A stretch of DNA of 39,389 bases from an uncultured Bacteroidales bacterium (GCA_944323445.1 CALUSM010000025.1:1-39389), one strand, 5' to 3'; positions 7,678 through 15,809 are shown, numbered from the stretch's first letter. The notes: a model not told the origin generated them from the sequence alone. Numbers and translations: made by a program.

Positions 7678-8076
7678 GTGCTGGCTTTGTTTGCTCTTAG
7701 TTTTGACTCTTTGGAAATGGACTATGAAGACAAGACCGATATTGTGGACGGGATGAGAAAGAGATTCTCAGATGGTGGGTTTGAATATCGGGATTTGTTT
7801 CTTGACAAGTTGCATTATCCAGCGTTGGCAATAGCATATCTTGCAGTAAATCATGCGTACCAGAAAATGGGATTGGGGCGGGCGATAGTGGAGATGATAG
7901 TAGAGAGGGCTCAGTCCCAAACATTAGCCGGTTGTCAATTTTTGACAGTAGACGCATTGGTTACAGACCCATACAACACTTATACATTTTATTCTAAGTG
8001 TGGTTTTATCCCTAGTGAGTATCCCAACTCGTTAAAGGATACCAGGCGAATGTTCCGAATGTTGTATACAGAGTAA
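7678..8076 (+). pseudogene. N-terminally truncated GNAT acetyltransferase (possible toxin remnant)
   Basis: 132 codons from GTG 7678 encode the C-terminal two thirds of a TacT-like GNAT protein. LALFALSFDSLEMD corresponds to the IFTVSNDS strand of the upstream acetyltransferase; ALAIAYLAVNHAYQKMGLGRA holds strand 4 and an intact acetyl-CoA loop, Q62-K-M-G65-L-G67; CQFLTVDALV and YTFYSKCGFIP end the fold. About 65 residues that precede the VCIFTVSND strand in the neighbour (strands 1-2 and the substrate-side helices) are absent. No start other than GTG is near, and the frame is shared with the upstream small ORF across one TAG. The likely history is an in-frame deletion of the toxin N-terminus. 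A short functional GNAT translated from GTG is possible but less likely. Confidence 0.6.
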
Positions 8077-8096
8077 ATAAAAATCATAGCAATTTT

Positions 8097-9338
8097 ATGG
8101 CAAAACGTATTTACCTCTGCCTTGCTCACATGAGCGGGGCGGAGCAGGCCTTCATACAGGAGGCCTTCGATACCAACTGGGTGGTTCCTCTGGGGCCCAA
8201 TGTGAACGGGTTTGAGGACGACCTGAGGAAGTTTGTGGGCGAGGGTAAGGAGGTGGTGGCCCTTTCGGCGGGTACGGCGGCGGTGCATCTGGCGCTGATA
8301 GCCTGCGGGGTTGGGCCCGGGGATGAGGTGGTTGTGCAGAGCTTCACGTTCTGCGCGTCGTCTCATCCGGTGACCTACCTGGGGGCGCGGCCGGTGTTCG
8401 TGGATTCGGAAAAAGAATCCTGGAATATGGATCCCGGACTGCTGGAGGAGGCGATCAAGGACCGTATAGCCAGGACGGGCAAGGCTCCCAAGGCGATCGT
8501 CCCTGTGGCTCTGTACGGCATGCCCTACAGGATCGATGAGATAATGGAGATAGCCGGCCGCTACGGTATCCCGGTGATAGAGGATGCTGCGGAGGGCTTC
8601 GGCTCCAGGTTCGACGGCCGGGTGCTGGGCACGTTCGGCAGGTACGGCGTGCTGTCGTTCAACGGCAACAAGATGATTACGACCTCGGGCGGCGGCGCTC
8701 TCATCTGCCCCGACGCGGCTGCCAAGAACGAGATCATGTTCTACGCTACCCAGGCCCGGGAGTCCTATCCCTACTACCAGCACGAGCGCATCGGCTACAA
8801 CTACCGCATGTCGAACATCTGTGCGGGTATCGGCCGGGGTCAGATGACGGTGGCGGACGCACACATCGCCCATCACAAGCATATGTGCGCCCTGTACAGG
8901 GAACTGCTGAAGGACGTGGACGGCATCATCCTCCACGAGAACCCGTCGTCCCGTTACGACAGCAACTACTGGCTGAACACTGTGACCGTCGACCCGGAGC
9001 TGCGCATAAAGGGTCAGGAGAATGCCTACCGCAACGCCATAAAGGGTGCGGTGGGAGGCGCCGCCGGCGTGACCCACGCGGCCGACACGACGCACACGGA
9101 CTGCGAGCCTAATGCCAACGTGGAGGCCCTCCGCATCGGCCTGGACGCCCTGGGCATTGAGTCCCGCCCTCTGTGGAAGCCGATGCACCGCCAGCCGGTG
9201 TACGCGGACTGCCCGGCCTACCTCAACGGCGTGAGCGAGTCCCTCTTCAGGGTGGGTCTCTGCCTGCCGAGCGGCCCCTGCGTCACCGACGAGGATGCCC
9301 GCTACATCGTGGACGGCATCCGCTCGCTGCTGCTGTAG
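8097..9338 (+). CDS. DegT/DnrJ/EryC1/StrS aminotransferase (nucleotide-sugar transaminase)
   Basis: A 413-residue PLP-dependent enzyme of fold type I. NWVVPLGPNVNGFEDDL near the start is typical of nucleotide-sugar aminotransferases such as PglE-like enzymes. SAGTAAVHLAL forms the PLP-phosphate site, VIEDAAEGFGS holds the aspartate under the PLP ring, and SFNGNKMITTSGGG contains the Schiff-base lysine K192. The C-terminus has SRPLWKPMHRQPVY and a CLPSGPCVTDED tail. It would aminate a 4-keto-sugar nucleotide for surface glycan synthesis in the cytoplasm. Unlike the locus at 1-6.3 kb, this gene is very GC-rich, so it probably belongs to the resident genome rather than to the AT-rich block, even though both encode this enzyme family. 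It starts 20 bases after the GNAT fragment and is followed by a strong terminator. Confidence 0.9.
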   Translation: MAKRIYLCLAHMSGAEQAFIQEAFDTNWVVPLGPNVNGFEDDLRKFVGEGKEVVALSAGTAAVHLALIACGVGPGDEVVVQSFTFCASSHPVTYLGARPVFVDSEKESWNMDPGLLEEAIKDRIARTGKAPKAIVPVALYGMPYRIDEIMEIAGRYGIPVIEDAAEGFGSRFDGRVLGTFGRYGVLSFNGNKMITTSGGGALICPDAAAKNEIMFYATQARESYPYYQHERIGYNYRMSNICAGIGRGQMTVADAHIAHHKHMCALYRELLKDVDGIILHENPSSRYDSNYWLNTVTVDPELRIKGQENAYRNAIKGAVGGAAGVTHAADTTHTDCEPNANVEALRIGLDALGIESRPLWKPMHRQPVYADCPAYLNGVSESLFRVGLCLPSGPCVTDEDARYIVDGIRSLLL

Positions 9339-9371
9339 CGGTCTGCCGGCAAAAATGCAGGATGAGACCGG

Positions 9372-9413
9372 AATCCCGCTGGCTCCATCAGTGTCGGAGC
9401 CAGCGGGATTTTT
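9372..9413 (+). terminator. Intrinsic terminator after the aminotransferase gene
   Basis: A perfect 15-base-pair stem (9372-9386 with 9396-9410) with a nine-base loop runs into a short T-run. It separates the aminotransferase from the OmpA-like gene. Confidence 0.9.
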
Positions 9414-9488
9414 GTTGAAACGGCGACGTTGTCGGCAGGGTGATTTTGTGTCGGCGGACCAGTTTGGCAGCATAAAATGACAGAAAGT

Positions 9489-9519
9489 TTTGCATGTTGG
9501 CGGACTTTTACTACATTTG
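9489..9519 (+). promoter_or_regulatory. Promoter of the OmpA-like gene
   Basis: TTTG at 9489-9492 and TACATTTG at 9512-9519 with exactly 19 bases between them, a textbook Bacteroidota promoter. It leaves a leader of about 75 bases before ATG 9599, as is common for strongly expressed outer-membrane protein genes. Confidence 0.85.
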
Positions 9520-9598
9520 TATTTGATAAAGTAGATGAGAGCAAATGGAAATAAGAGAAAAATAATATAAACATCACCTTATTAAAAACAAAACCAAC

Positions 9599-10813
9599 AT
9601 GAGACGTTATTACGTGGCGGCCGTAGCAGCCGCTTTATTGGTGTCTTTCGGGACACTGTGTGCCCAGGAGACTTCCGGGCAGGAGGTATCACCCAAACCG
9701 AGCTTCAAGGGCTTTGTAACCAATGGTTTCTGGGATAATTGGGAAATCACTGTCGGCGGTGGAACCGGTGCCGCTTTCTTCAGTCATACCAGCCTGGGTG
9801 AGCCGGGCAAGTATTTCCAGGGCTTCGGCGAGCTGTCCGTGACCAAGTGGCTCCATCCCGTAGTAGGTGCCCGCGCACATTTCCAGGGCGGTACATACGC
9901 AACTGTGAACAGTGCCCTCGAGACCGTTAAATGGCCTCATCTCGCAGTTCACGTTGACGGAATGATCAACCTGTCGAACTGGATCGGCGGATACAAGGAA
10001 GACCGTATCTACTACGCGATTCCCTACGCCGGAATGGGTGTTATGGCCACCAACTTCACAGACGCTTCGCAGAATGCCAGCGGAACTCACGGCGCTGCCT
10101 GCAACTTCGTATTCGCATACGGACTCCAGAACCGCTTCCGCGTATCTCCGAGCATCGACATCAACCTGGAGCTGAAGGGCCTGCTGGGTATGTCCAGCCT
10201 GAGCCCCGTGCGCACCAGGAACCAGGGGGCTTTCCTCCACATGGGCAATGTGTCTGTGGGTGTTACCTACCGCTTCGGCAAGCGTGACTTCGTACGCGGT
10301 GCCGCCGGTTATACTCTGGATGACATTGAGAGCATGAAGCGTGAGGCCGAGAAGGCTGCCCTCGAGGCTGAGGCCGCTGAGGCAGAGCTCCGCAATCAGA
10401 TAGCTGAGGCTGAGGCCGAGACCAAGGCTGCAGAGAGCCGTCTTGTTGACGCCGAGCGCGAGATCAAGGAACTGCGCAACCGTCCCGTTGAGACTGTAGC
10501 CGCTCCTACTGACATGGTATTCTTCGACTATGGTTACGGTATCCTGAACAACGAGGGCCGCACCCGTCTGGATGTACTGGCAAAGGAGATTCTCGCCGGT
10601 CCCGCTGACCATGTATATGAGATTACCGGTTATGCTGATTTCCAGACTGGCAGCAAGAGCCACAACGAGGCTCTCTCCCTGAAGCGTGCCAAGACTGTCA
10701 ACGACTATCTCGTTGAGGCCGGTATTCCTGCTGAGAGACTGAAATACCGCGGCACTGATGCCGGCGAGCAGCCTTTCGAGGCAGAGTGCAACCAGGTGGT
10801 CATCATCCGCTAG
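9599..10813 (+). CDS. OmpA-family outer-membrane protein
   Basis: A 404-residue envelope protein. Residues 1-22 are a signal peptide (MRRYYV, hydrophobic alanine-rich core, cleavage after TLCA). Residues about 40-235 alternate aromatic and small residues in strands with glycine turns, as in a small beta-barrel, ending in GVTYRFGKR. Residues about 243-297 are an alanine- and glutamate-rich helix likely to form a coiled coil. Residues about 305-404 are an OmpA-like peptidoglycan-binding domain: MVFFDYGYGILN, YEITGYAD, LSLKRAKTVNDYLVEAGI and the final YRGTDAGEQP. The N-terminal barrel would sit in the outer membrane and the C-terminal domain would tether it to the cell wall. It has its own consensus promoter and terminator and its codon use suggests high expression. 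Confidence 0.9.
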   Translation: MRRYYVAAVAAALLVSFGTLCAQETSGQEVSPKPSFKGFVTNGFWDNWEITVGGGTGAAFFSHTSLGEPGKYFQGFGELSVTKWLHPVVGARAHFQGGTYATVNSALETVKWPHLAVHVDGMINLSNWIGGYKEDRIYYAIPYAGMGVMATNFTDASQNASGTHGAACNFVFAYGLQNRFRVSPSIDINLELKGLLGMSSLSPVRTRNQGAFLHMGNVSVGVTYRFGKRDFVRGAAGYTLDDIESMKREAEKAALEAEAAEAELRNQIAEAEAETKAAESRLVDAEREIKELRNRPVETVAAPTDMVFFDYGYGILNNEGRTRLDVLAKEILAGPADHVYEITGYADFQTGSKSHNEALSLKRAKTVNDYLVEAGIPAERLKYRGTDAGEQPFEAECNQVVIIR

Positions 10814-10831
10814 TTCACACTCGCTAAAGAC

Positions 10832-10870
10832 AAGTCTCCGTACTGCCAGACAGTGCGGAGACTTTTTTTT
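10832..10870 (+). terminator. Intrinsic terminator after the OmpA-like gene
   Basis: AAGTCTCCG at 10832-10840 pairs with CGGAGACTT at 10856-10864, with further pairing inside (ACT/AGT), followed by eight T. It also closes the gap to the convergent iron-sulfur protein gene that ends at 10880. Confidence 0.9.
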
Positions 10871-10879
10871 ATATTATAT

Positions 10880-12037
10880 TTACAGCAGTCTTCGCACCGT
10901 ATCATGCACCGGGTCCCCGGAGGCGAAGAAATCCGCGCGGCGTGCGGTCTCGTCTACGGATGTCTCCAGGCAGCGGTTGCGGCGCAGGACGTCCCCATAG
11001 GTCATAGGCAGGCGGGTGCAGCTGAGGCGGCAGAAGAATTCACGTCCCTTTTCTGTGTTGACGAGGACGGCGCTGACTCCTCTGTCGTCGTCGAAGTCGG
11101 GACGGAGGTCCCCGATACCCCAGAAGTCGCCGATGGTCAGGTCGCTGCCGCTGCGGAACTCCCGGGCGGGGCAGCGGTAGCAGCTCGGGCGGGAATAGAA
11201 GTCTGCCAGGAATCCCCGGATGAACAGGTTCTCCGCCTTGCCTTTTTCGCTCAACACGGGGCGGCAGGGGACTCCCGAGGGGTCCGTGGCGCGGAAGAAT
11301 ATCTTGAAATTGTAGCCTTTCCATCCGGCGCGGCCCTCCTCCTTGTCGCGGAAGCGGACCTCTTCTATGCTCACATCACTGTAGCCCTGAGCCTCGAGGG
11401 CGGCTTTTTCCTCCGCGAGGTACCGCCTCCATACCCCCGGCGAGGGCGCTCCGTGGCAGATGAGATCCACCGTCAGCAGTCGGTCTGTCGGGGTCTTTCC
11501 GGCTCCGGAGGCAAGAAAATGGTTGAGGCCCGCCACCTGGCAGGGGGTACCGGTGAACAGCACCGGACGTCCCTCGCGCAGAGCCGTCCTGACCCTCCCG
11601 CAGCAGTCCTCCATCCGGCTCTGCAGGTATTTGGAACCGATGAATGCCGCCGCTTCCGAAGGGGTGCCGGCGCTGTCGTGGACCGCCTCATGGGCATTGT
11701 CATAGCGGGAGCCGAAGACGAGGCCTCCCTCTTCCAGTATGGCGGAGGCCAGCAGGGGAAATGCCCCTCCCGAGGCGCTGCCGTCCCTGACCGTTCCGTC
11801 CGGGTGCTTCACGGCATGGACCTCGAGCGGCCTTCGGGCGGGGAACTGCGTGATGACGGGGCAGACCCTGACGCAAAGCCCACATTCGATACAGGTGCTC
11901 TCATCCACAGAGGGATAGAGGAAGCCTTCGGAATTTTCTTTCATGGTGATGCTGCCTCTGGGGCAGTCCGACGCACAGGCGGTGCAGCCGCAGCAGTCGT
12001 GCGGGTCGGTGATGATGATGTGTCGTATTTCTCTCAT
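10880..12037 (-). CDS. Coenzyme F420 hydrogenase/dehydrogenase beta-subunit (FrhB) family iron-sulfur protein
   Basis: 385 residues. The N-terminal 75 residues form a two-cluster ferredoxin domain: CCGCTACASDCPRG (C15/C16, C18, C21, C25) and CIECGLCVRVCPV. The rest matches the FrhB N- and C-terminal domains, with SASGGAFPLL, GTPCQVAGLNHFL, LICHGAPSP, ADFYSRPSCYRCPAREFRSGSDLTIGDFWG and a further cysteine pair that may bind another cluster. Family members carry flavin and transfer electrons; in Bacteroidota they commonly sit in polysaccharide loci near pyruvyl transferases, and their substrate is usually not F420. Here it stands alone, divergent from the riboflavin operon. The electron partner is not visible in the window. 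The long antisense frames over this gene are GC-driven shadows. Confidence 0.85.
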   Translation of the reverse strand: MREIRHIIITDPHDCCGCTACASDCPRGSITMKENSEGFLYPSVDESTCIECGLCVRVCPVITQFPARRPLEVHAVKHPDGTVRDGSASGGAFPLLASAILEEGGLVFGSRYDNAHEAVHDSAGTPSEAAAFIGSKYLQSRMEDCCGRVRTALREGRPVLFTGTPCQVAGLNHFLASGAGKTPTDRLLTVDLICHGAPSPGVWRRYLAEEKAALEAQGYSDVSIEEVRFRDKEEGRAGWKGYNFKIFFRATDPSGVPCRPVLSEKGKAENLFIRGFLADFYSRPSCYRCPAREFRSGSDLTIGDFWGIGDLRPDFDDDRGVSAVLVNTEKGREFFCRLSCTRLPMTYGDVLRRNRCLETSVDETARRADFFASGDPVHDTVRRLL

Positions 12038-12066
12038 AAGCGGCTACAAAGTTTGTAAAAATTTTC

Positions 12067-12074
12067 TATATTTG
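12067..12074 (+). promoter_or_regulatory. Probable -7 element of the rib operon promoter
   Basis: TATATTTG matches TAnnTTTG and lies 17 bases before the riboswitch aptamer. No TTTG was found at the expected 19-20-base distance, so the -33 element is weak or absent. Confidence 0.5.
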
Positions 12075-12090
12075 CCGTCCAATAAGAATA

Positions 12091-12206
12091 TCTCTCAGGG
12101 CAGGGTGCGATTCCCTACCGGCGGTGACAGTCCGCGACTCCCTGATAATCAGGGACTGAATCGGTGAAATTCCGATACCGACGGTGACAGTCCGGATGGA
12201 AGAGAG
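12091..12206 (+). ncRNA. FMN riboswitch aptamer (RFN element)
   Basis: The conserved RFN core is present in order: AGGGCAGGGTGCGATTCCCT, ACCGGCGGTGACAGTCCGCGA, a variable stem made of CCCTGAT/ATCAGGG at 12140-12154, GAATCGGTGAAATTCCGA, and ACCGACGGTGACAGTCCGGATG. The closing P1 stem pairs CTCTC at 12092-12096 with GAGAG at 12202-12206. FMN binding to this aptamer normally switches off riboflavin genes. Ninety-six bases later comes ribD, with a terminator directly before its start codon. Confidence 0.97.
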
Positions 12207-12267
12207 GTCTTGGCCGGGAGCCGTGGAAGCGGTGCCGGTGCTTGTGATTGTCGGAATGACAGACTGC

Positions 12268-12298
12268 CCTGAGTACCATTGTGGTATTCGGGTTTTTT
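12268..12298 (+). terminator. Riboswitch-controlled terminator before ribD
   Basis: CCTGAGTACCA at 12268-12278 pairs with TGGTATTCGGG at 12282-12292 (11 pairs including two G-U), followed by six T; the ATG of ribD is at 12302. The segment CTGCCCTGAG at 12264-12273, which overlaps the left arm, is a perfect complement of CTCAGGGCAG at 12094-12103 in the aptamer. The two pairings exclude each other, as expected for an antiterminator. Confidence 0.9.
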
Positions 12299-12301
12299 GT
12301 T

Positions 12302-13429
12302 ATGTGTAACGACGAAGATATCAAATACATGCGGATGGCTCTCGCGCTGGCTGAGCGCGGCAGGGGGCGCGTGGGGCCGAACCCGATGGTGGGGGCGGTG
12401 ATTGTCCGGGACGGCCGGGTGCTCGCTCAGGGCTGGCATCACGTCTACGGCAGCCTGCACGCCGAGCGGGATGCGCTGGTTTCATGCAGTGAGTCTGTCG
12501 AGGGTGCGACGATGTATGTGACCCTCGAGCCCTGCTGTCATCACGGCAAGCAGCCGCCCTGCACGGATGCCGTCATCGCGGCCGGTATATCCCGGGTGGT
12601 CATGGCCATGACTGATCCGAACCCTTTAGTGGCCGGACACGGAGCCGCCATCCTGCGGGAACACGGCATCGAAGTGACCTCAGGGGTGCTCGAGGCTGAG
12701 GCCCGTCATCTCAACCGTATATTCATCAAGTACATAACTACGCGCCGTCCTTGGGTTGTGCTCAAATGGGCGATGACTCTCGACGGGCGTATCGCGGCTG
12801 CCTCGGGCGACTCGAAGTGGGTGAGCGAGGAACAGTCCCGCCGTCTGGTACATGAGCTGCGGGGCCGGTACATGGGCATAGTGGCCGGTGCCGGTACTGT
12901 CCTGGCTGACGACCCTATGCTCAACTGCCGTGTGGAAGGTATGCGTCAGCCGGTGCGGATCATTGTGGATTCGAAGGCCTCCATGCCCGCGGACTGTCGG
13001 CTGGTCCGGACAGCTTCGGAGTACCGCACGGTGCTGGCCCATACGGATTCGGCCCCTGTCCGGAGACTCGAAGCGCTGAGTTTCCGTGGCGTGGAGACGC
13101 TGCTCTGCCGCTGCTCTGCCGACGGAATGGTGGATTTGGTCGACATGCTGGGCAAGCTCGGGGCAATGGGACTCGACTCGGTGCTCGTGGAGGGCGGAGG
13201 GGAGCTCAACTGGAGTATGGTGCGGGATGGCCTTGCGGACGAGTTTTACGTCTTTGCGGCTCCGAAGCTCGTCGGAGGGCGTGCGGCGAAAGGTCCTGTC
13301 GGAGGGGAAGGCTTCGGGGCAATGGCGGATGCGTGCGGCGTACGGATAGAATCGGTGCGGATGCTGGGGGAGGATATATTGATTCACGGATTTTCAAGTA
13401 AATACGACATAAGATGTTTACAGGAATAG
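12302..13429 (+). CDS. ribD: Bifunctional pyrimidine deaminase / reductase RibD
   Basis: A 375-residue two-domain enzyme for the second and third steps of riboflavin synthesis: deamination of the diaminohydroxy-phosphoribosylaminopyrimidine and NADPH-dependent reduction of the ribosyl side chain. The N-terminal deaminase (residues 1-145) has VGPNPMVGAV, the H53-A-E55 catalytic motif and the zinc ligands C78 and C87 in the PCCHHGKQPPC segment. The C-terminal reductase starts at RPWVVLKWAMTLDGRIA and contains DSVLVEGGGELNWS. ATG 12302 is chosen because the alternative GTG at 12281 lies in the loop of the riboswitch terminator and could not serve as a leader-independent start. It overlaps ribE by 16 bases, indicating coupled translation. 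Confidence 0.96.
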   Translation: MCNDEDIKYMRMALALAERGRGRVGPNPMVGAVIVRDGRVLAQGWHHVYGSLHAERDALVSCSESVEGATMYVTLEPCCHHGKQPPCTDAVIAAGISRVVMAMTDPNPLVAGHGAAILREHGIEVTSGVLEAEARHLNRIFIKYITTRRPWVVLKWAMTLDGRIAAASGDSKWVSEEQSRRLVHELRGRYMGIVAGAGTVLADDPMLNCRVEGMRQPVRIIVDSKASMPADCRLVRTASEYRTVLAHTDSAPVRRLEALSFRGVETLLCRCSADGMVDLVDMLGKLGAMGLDSVLVEGGGELNWSMVRDGLADEFYVFAAPKLVGGRAAKGPVGGEGFGAMADACGVRIESVRMLGEDILIHGFSSKYDIRCLQE

Positions 13430-14088
13430 TAGAAGAGACCGGTACAGTGCGCTCCATCCGGGGAGGCAGTTCCGGGGTGGTGCTCGACATCGAGGCCTCC
13501 AGGGTGCTGGAAGGCACTGCGGCGGGAGACAGTATCGCGGTCAACGGGGTCTGCCTGACGGTGATTCCTGGCAGCGGGCATTTTACGGCTGACGCAATGC
13601 CGGAGACGCTGCGGCATACTTCCCTGGGCAGTCTGAGACCAGGCTCGAAGGTCAATCTGGAGCGGGCCATGGCCTGTGGCGGCCGTTTCGGCGGACATAT
13701 CGTCTCGGGGCATGTGGATGCCTGCGGACGGGTGGCGGCCCTTACGCGGGAAGGTATAGCCGTGCTCATGAGGGTGTCGGTGCAGCGGGATATCCTGCGC
13801 TATATCGCCCGGAAGGGGTCGGTGACCATCGACGGGGTGAGCCTTACGGTCGCCTCGGTATCGGATGCAGACGGCTGTTTTACGGTCTCGCTCATTCCCC
13901 ATACCATGGCATCCACGACATTGGAACTGCTTCGCCCCGGCTCCCCGGTGAATGTAGAGGTGGACATGCTGGCCCGGTATGTGGAGCGGCTGCTGGCTTT
14001 CGGAGATGCTTCCGCTGAACCGGTACAGGACAAGGGTGCTGCCGGGGGAGGGCTTACCGAAGAATTTTTAAGAAAATACGGATTTTAA
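13414..14088 (+). CDS. ribE: Riboflavin synthase (alpha subunit)
   Basis: 224 residues; begins with the family signature MFTGIVEETG. Two tandem lumazine-binding barrels are visible: the first contains SIAVNGVCLTV and ADAMPETLRHTSLG, the second starts at GHIVSGHVDACGRV and contains SVTIDGVSLTV and IPHTMASTTL. The enzyme dismutates two 6,7-dimethyl-8-ribityllumazine molecules to riboflavin as a trimer. The last 25 residues after YVERLL are a variable tail. It overlaps ribD by 16 bases and ribBA follows 5 bases after its stop, so all are expressed together under the FMN riboswitch. The symbol ribE follows the usage in which ribH is the lumazine synthase; some databases call this gene ribC. Confidence 0.96.
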   Translation: MFTGIVEETGTVRSIRGGSSGVVLDIEASRVLEGTAAGDSIAVNGVCLTVIPGSGHFTADAMPETLRHTSLGSLRPGSKVNLERAMACGGRFGGHIVSGHVDACGRVAALTREGIAVLMRVSVQRDILRYIARKGSVTIDGVSLTVASVSDADGCFTVSLIPHTMASTTLELLRPGSPVNVEVDMLARYVERLLAFGDASAEPVQDKGAAGGGLTEEFLRKYGF

Positions 14089-14093
14089 AAAAT

Positions 14094-15317
14094 ATGGAAC
14101 GCAAATTCAATACTATCGACGAGGCGGCGGAGGCTCTCCGCCAGGGACAGATAATAGTGGTCATCGATGACCCGGACCGGGAGAATGAGGGAGACCTGAT
14201 CTGCGCCGCCCGTCACGCTACCACTGCCAATGTCAACTTTATGGCCTGCTACGGCAAGGGCCTGATATGTATGCCGATGAGCTCCGCTCTGACCCAAAAG
14301 CTGGGTCTGGGACAGATGGTCTCGCACAATACCGACAATCACTGCACGGCCTTCACCGTGTCCATCGACCACGTCTCGACCGGTACGGGTATTTCGGCCA
14401 TTGAGCGGTCGATCACTGCGATGAAGTCGGTGGAGCCGGATGCCAGGCCTGAGGATTTCCGCCGTCCCGGACACATGTTTCCGCTTGAGTCCCGTCCGGG
14501 CGGAGTGCTTCAGCGCCGCGGGCACACTGAGGCCACTGTGGACCTGATGCGCATCGCCGGACTGGAGGAGTGCGGTCTGTGCTGCGAGATCATGCGGGAG
14601 GACGGGGACATGATGCGCACTACCGAGCTGATAGCCTTCGCCGCAGAGCACGGTCTTAGGATTATCACCGTGGACGACCTAGTGTCCTACCGCAAGCACC
14701 ACGAGAAGTGGATGGAGAAGGTGACGGACGCGGCCCTGCCTACGAAGTACGGCAACTTCCGGATTATGGGCTACGTCAACCGCATCACCAAGGAGCATCA
14801 CCTGGCGATAGTCAAGGGCGACATCACCACTCCCGAACCGGTGCTGTGCCGGATGCACTCGGAGTGCCTGACCGGAGACGTACTGGGCTCACTGCGCTGT
14901 GACTGCGGCGAGCAGCTGTCCGAGGCCCTCAGACGTATCGAGAAGGCCGGACGCGGAGTGCTGCTCTACCTGCGGCAGGAGGGACGCGGCATCGGGCTGA
15001 TCAACAAGCTGCGGGCCTACGAGCTGCAGGACCAGGGCATGGATACCGTGGAGGCCAACCTGGCCTTAGGCTTCAAGGCTGACCTTCGCGACTACGATGT
15101 CGGCGGCGCCATCCTCTCCGACCTCGGCATCCGGAAACTGATACTGATGACCAACAATCCGATGAAGATCTTCGGCCTGGACCACTACGGTATCGAGGTG
15201 GTGGGCCGCGACCCCATCGAGATGACCTGCAACGAGAAGAACGAGGCCTACATGTACACCAAGTACAAGAAGATGGGCCACCTCCTCCATTTCGAGCAGA
15301 AGGAGCACTTTAAGTAG
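14094..15317 (+). CDS. ribBA: Bifunctional DHBP synthase / GTP cyclohydrolase II RibBA
   Basis: 407 residues. The N-terminal 200 residues are 3,4-dihydroxy-2-butanone-4-phosphate synthase: DDPDRENEGDLI is the metal- and substrate-binding loop, followed by STGTGISA, RPGHMFPLESRPGG and RRGHTEA. The C-terminal half is GTP cyclohydrolase II, with the zinc ligands C258, C269 and C271 in the order C-x10-C-x-C, then LRQEGRGIGL and LMTNNPMKI. The two halves supply both precursors of lumazine, the four-carbon unit and the pyrimidine. All key residues seen are present in both halves, so both activities are expected. It lies 5 bases after ribE and 30 bases before ribH. Confidence 0.96.
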   Translation: MERKFNTIDEAAEALRQGQIIVVIDDPDRENEGDLICAARHATTANVNFMACYGKGLICMPMSSALTQKLGLGQMVSHNTDNHCTAFTVSIDHVSTGTGISAIERSITAMKSVEPDARPEDFRRPGHMFPLESRPGGVLQRRGHTEATVDLMRIAGLEECGLCCEIMREDGDMMRTTELIAFAAEHGLRIITVDDLVSYRKHHEKWMEKVTDAALPTKYGNFRIMGYVNRITKEHHLAIVKGDITTPEPVLCRMHSECLTGDVLGSLRCDCGEQLSEALRRIEKAGRGVLLYLRQEGRGIGLINKLRAYELQDQGMDTVEANLALGFKADLRDYDVGGAILSDLGIRKLILMTNNPMKIFGLDHYGIEVVGRDPIEMTCNEKNEAYMYTKYKKMGHLLHFEQKEHFK

Positions 15318-15347
15318 AAATAGAAAACAATAAATACAAAGTCAACC

Positions 15348-15809
15348 ATGAAAGTAATAGAAGGCAATCTGTCAGCCGCCGGCCAGAGGATAGGCATCGT
15401 AGCGGCCCGTTTCAACGAATTCATCACTTCCAAGCTGCTCGGCGGGGCGGAGGACTCGTTCCTGCGTCACGGCGGTGCGGGGGAGAATCTCGAGGTGGCC
15501 TGGGTGCCCGGAGCGTTCGAGATTCCGTTTGTGGCCAGGAAGATGGCTCTCTCCGGCAAGTACGACGCCATCGTCTGCCTCGGAGCCGTGATCCGCGGGG
15601 CTACCCCTCACTTCGATATGGTCGCCAATGAGGCCACCAAGGGTATAGCCCACGTCGGTCTGGAGTGCAACGTCCCCGTCATCTTCGGCGTCCTGACCAC
15701 CGACTCCATTGAGCAGGCCGTAGAACGCGCAGGCACCAAGGCCGGTAACAAAGGCTTCGATGCCATGACCACCGCCATCGAGATGGTCAATCTCGCCCGC
15801 CAGTTCTAG
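15348..15809 (+). CDS. ribH: 6,7-dimethyl-8-ribityllumazine synthase
   Basis: 153 residues, the normal length. It has the substrate-binding [12 protein letters not shown] near the start, [34 protein letters not shown] with the general base H88, and [24 protein letters not shown]. It condenses the products of RibA/RibD and RibB to lumazine, the substrate of riboflavin synthase, usually as a hollow 60-mer or a decamer. It is the last gene of the rib operon. Its stop overlaps by four bases the stop of the convergent hexosaminidase gene, and no terminator separates them. Confidence 0.96.
   Translation: MKVIEGNLSAAGQRIGIVAARFNEFITSKLLGGAEDSFLRHGGAGENLEVAWVPGAFEIPFVARKMALSGKYDAIVCLGAVIRGATPHFDMVANEATKGIAHVGLECNVPVIFGVLTTDSIEQAVERAGTKAGNKGFDAMTTAIEMVNLARQF

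Noticed and set aside
7989-9473. 494-codon minus-strand frame over the DegT aminotransferase
   Set aside because: Antisense shadow in a GC-rich gene; histidine-, arginine- and valine-rich with no domain, and the plus strand has every aminotransferase motif.
10853-12058. 401-codon plus-strand frame over the FrhB-like gene
   Set aside because: Antisense to a protein with two clear ferredoxin motifs; composition is that of a shadow.
12281-12301. GTG at 12281 as start of ribD
   Set aside because: It lies in the loop of the riboswitch terminator; ATG 12302 follows the T-run and begins the conserved protein.
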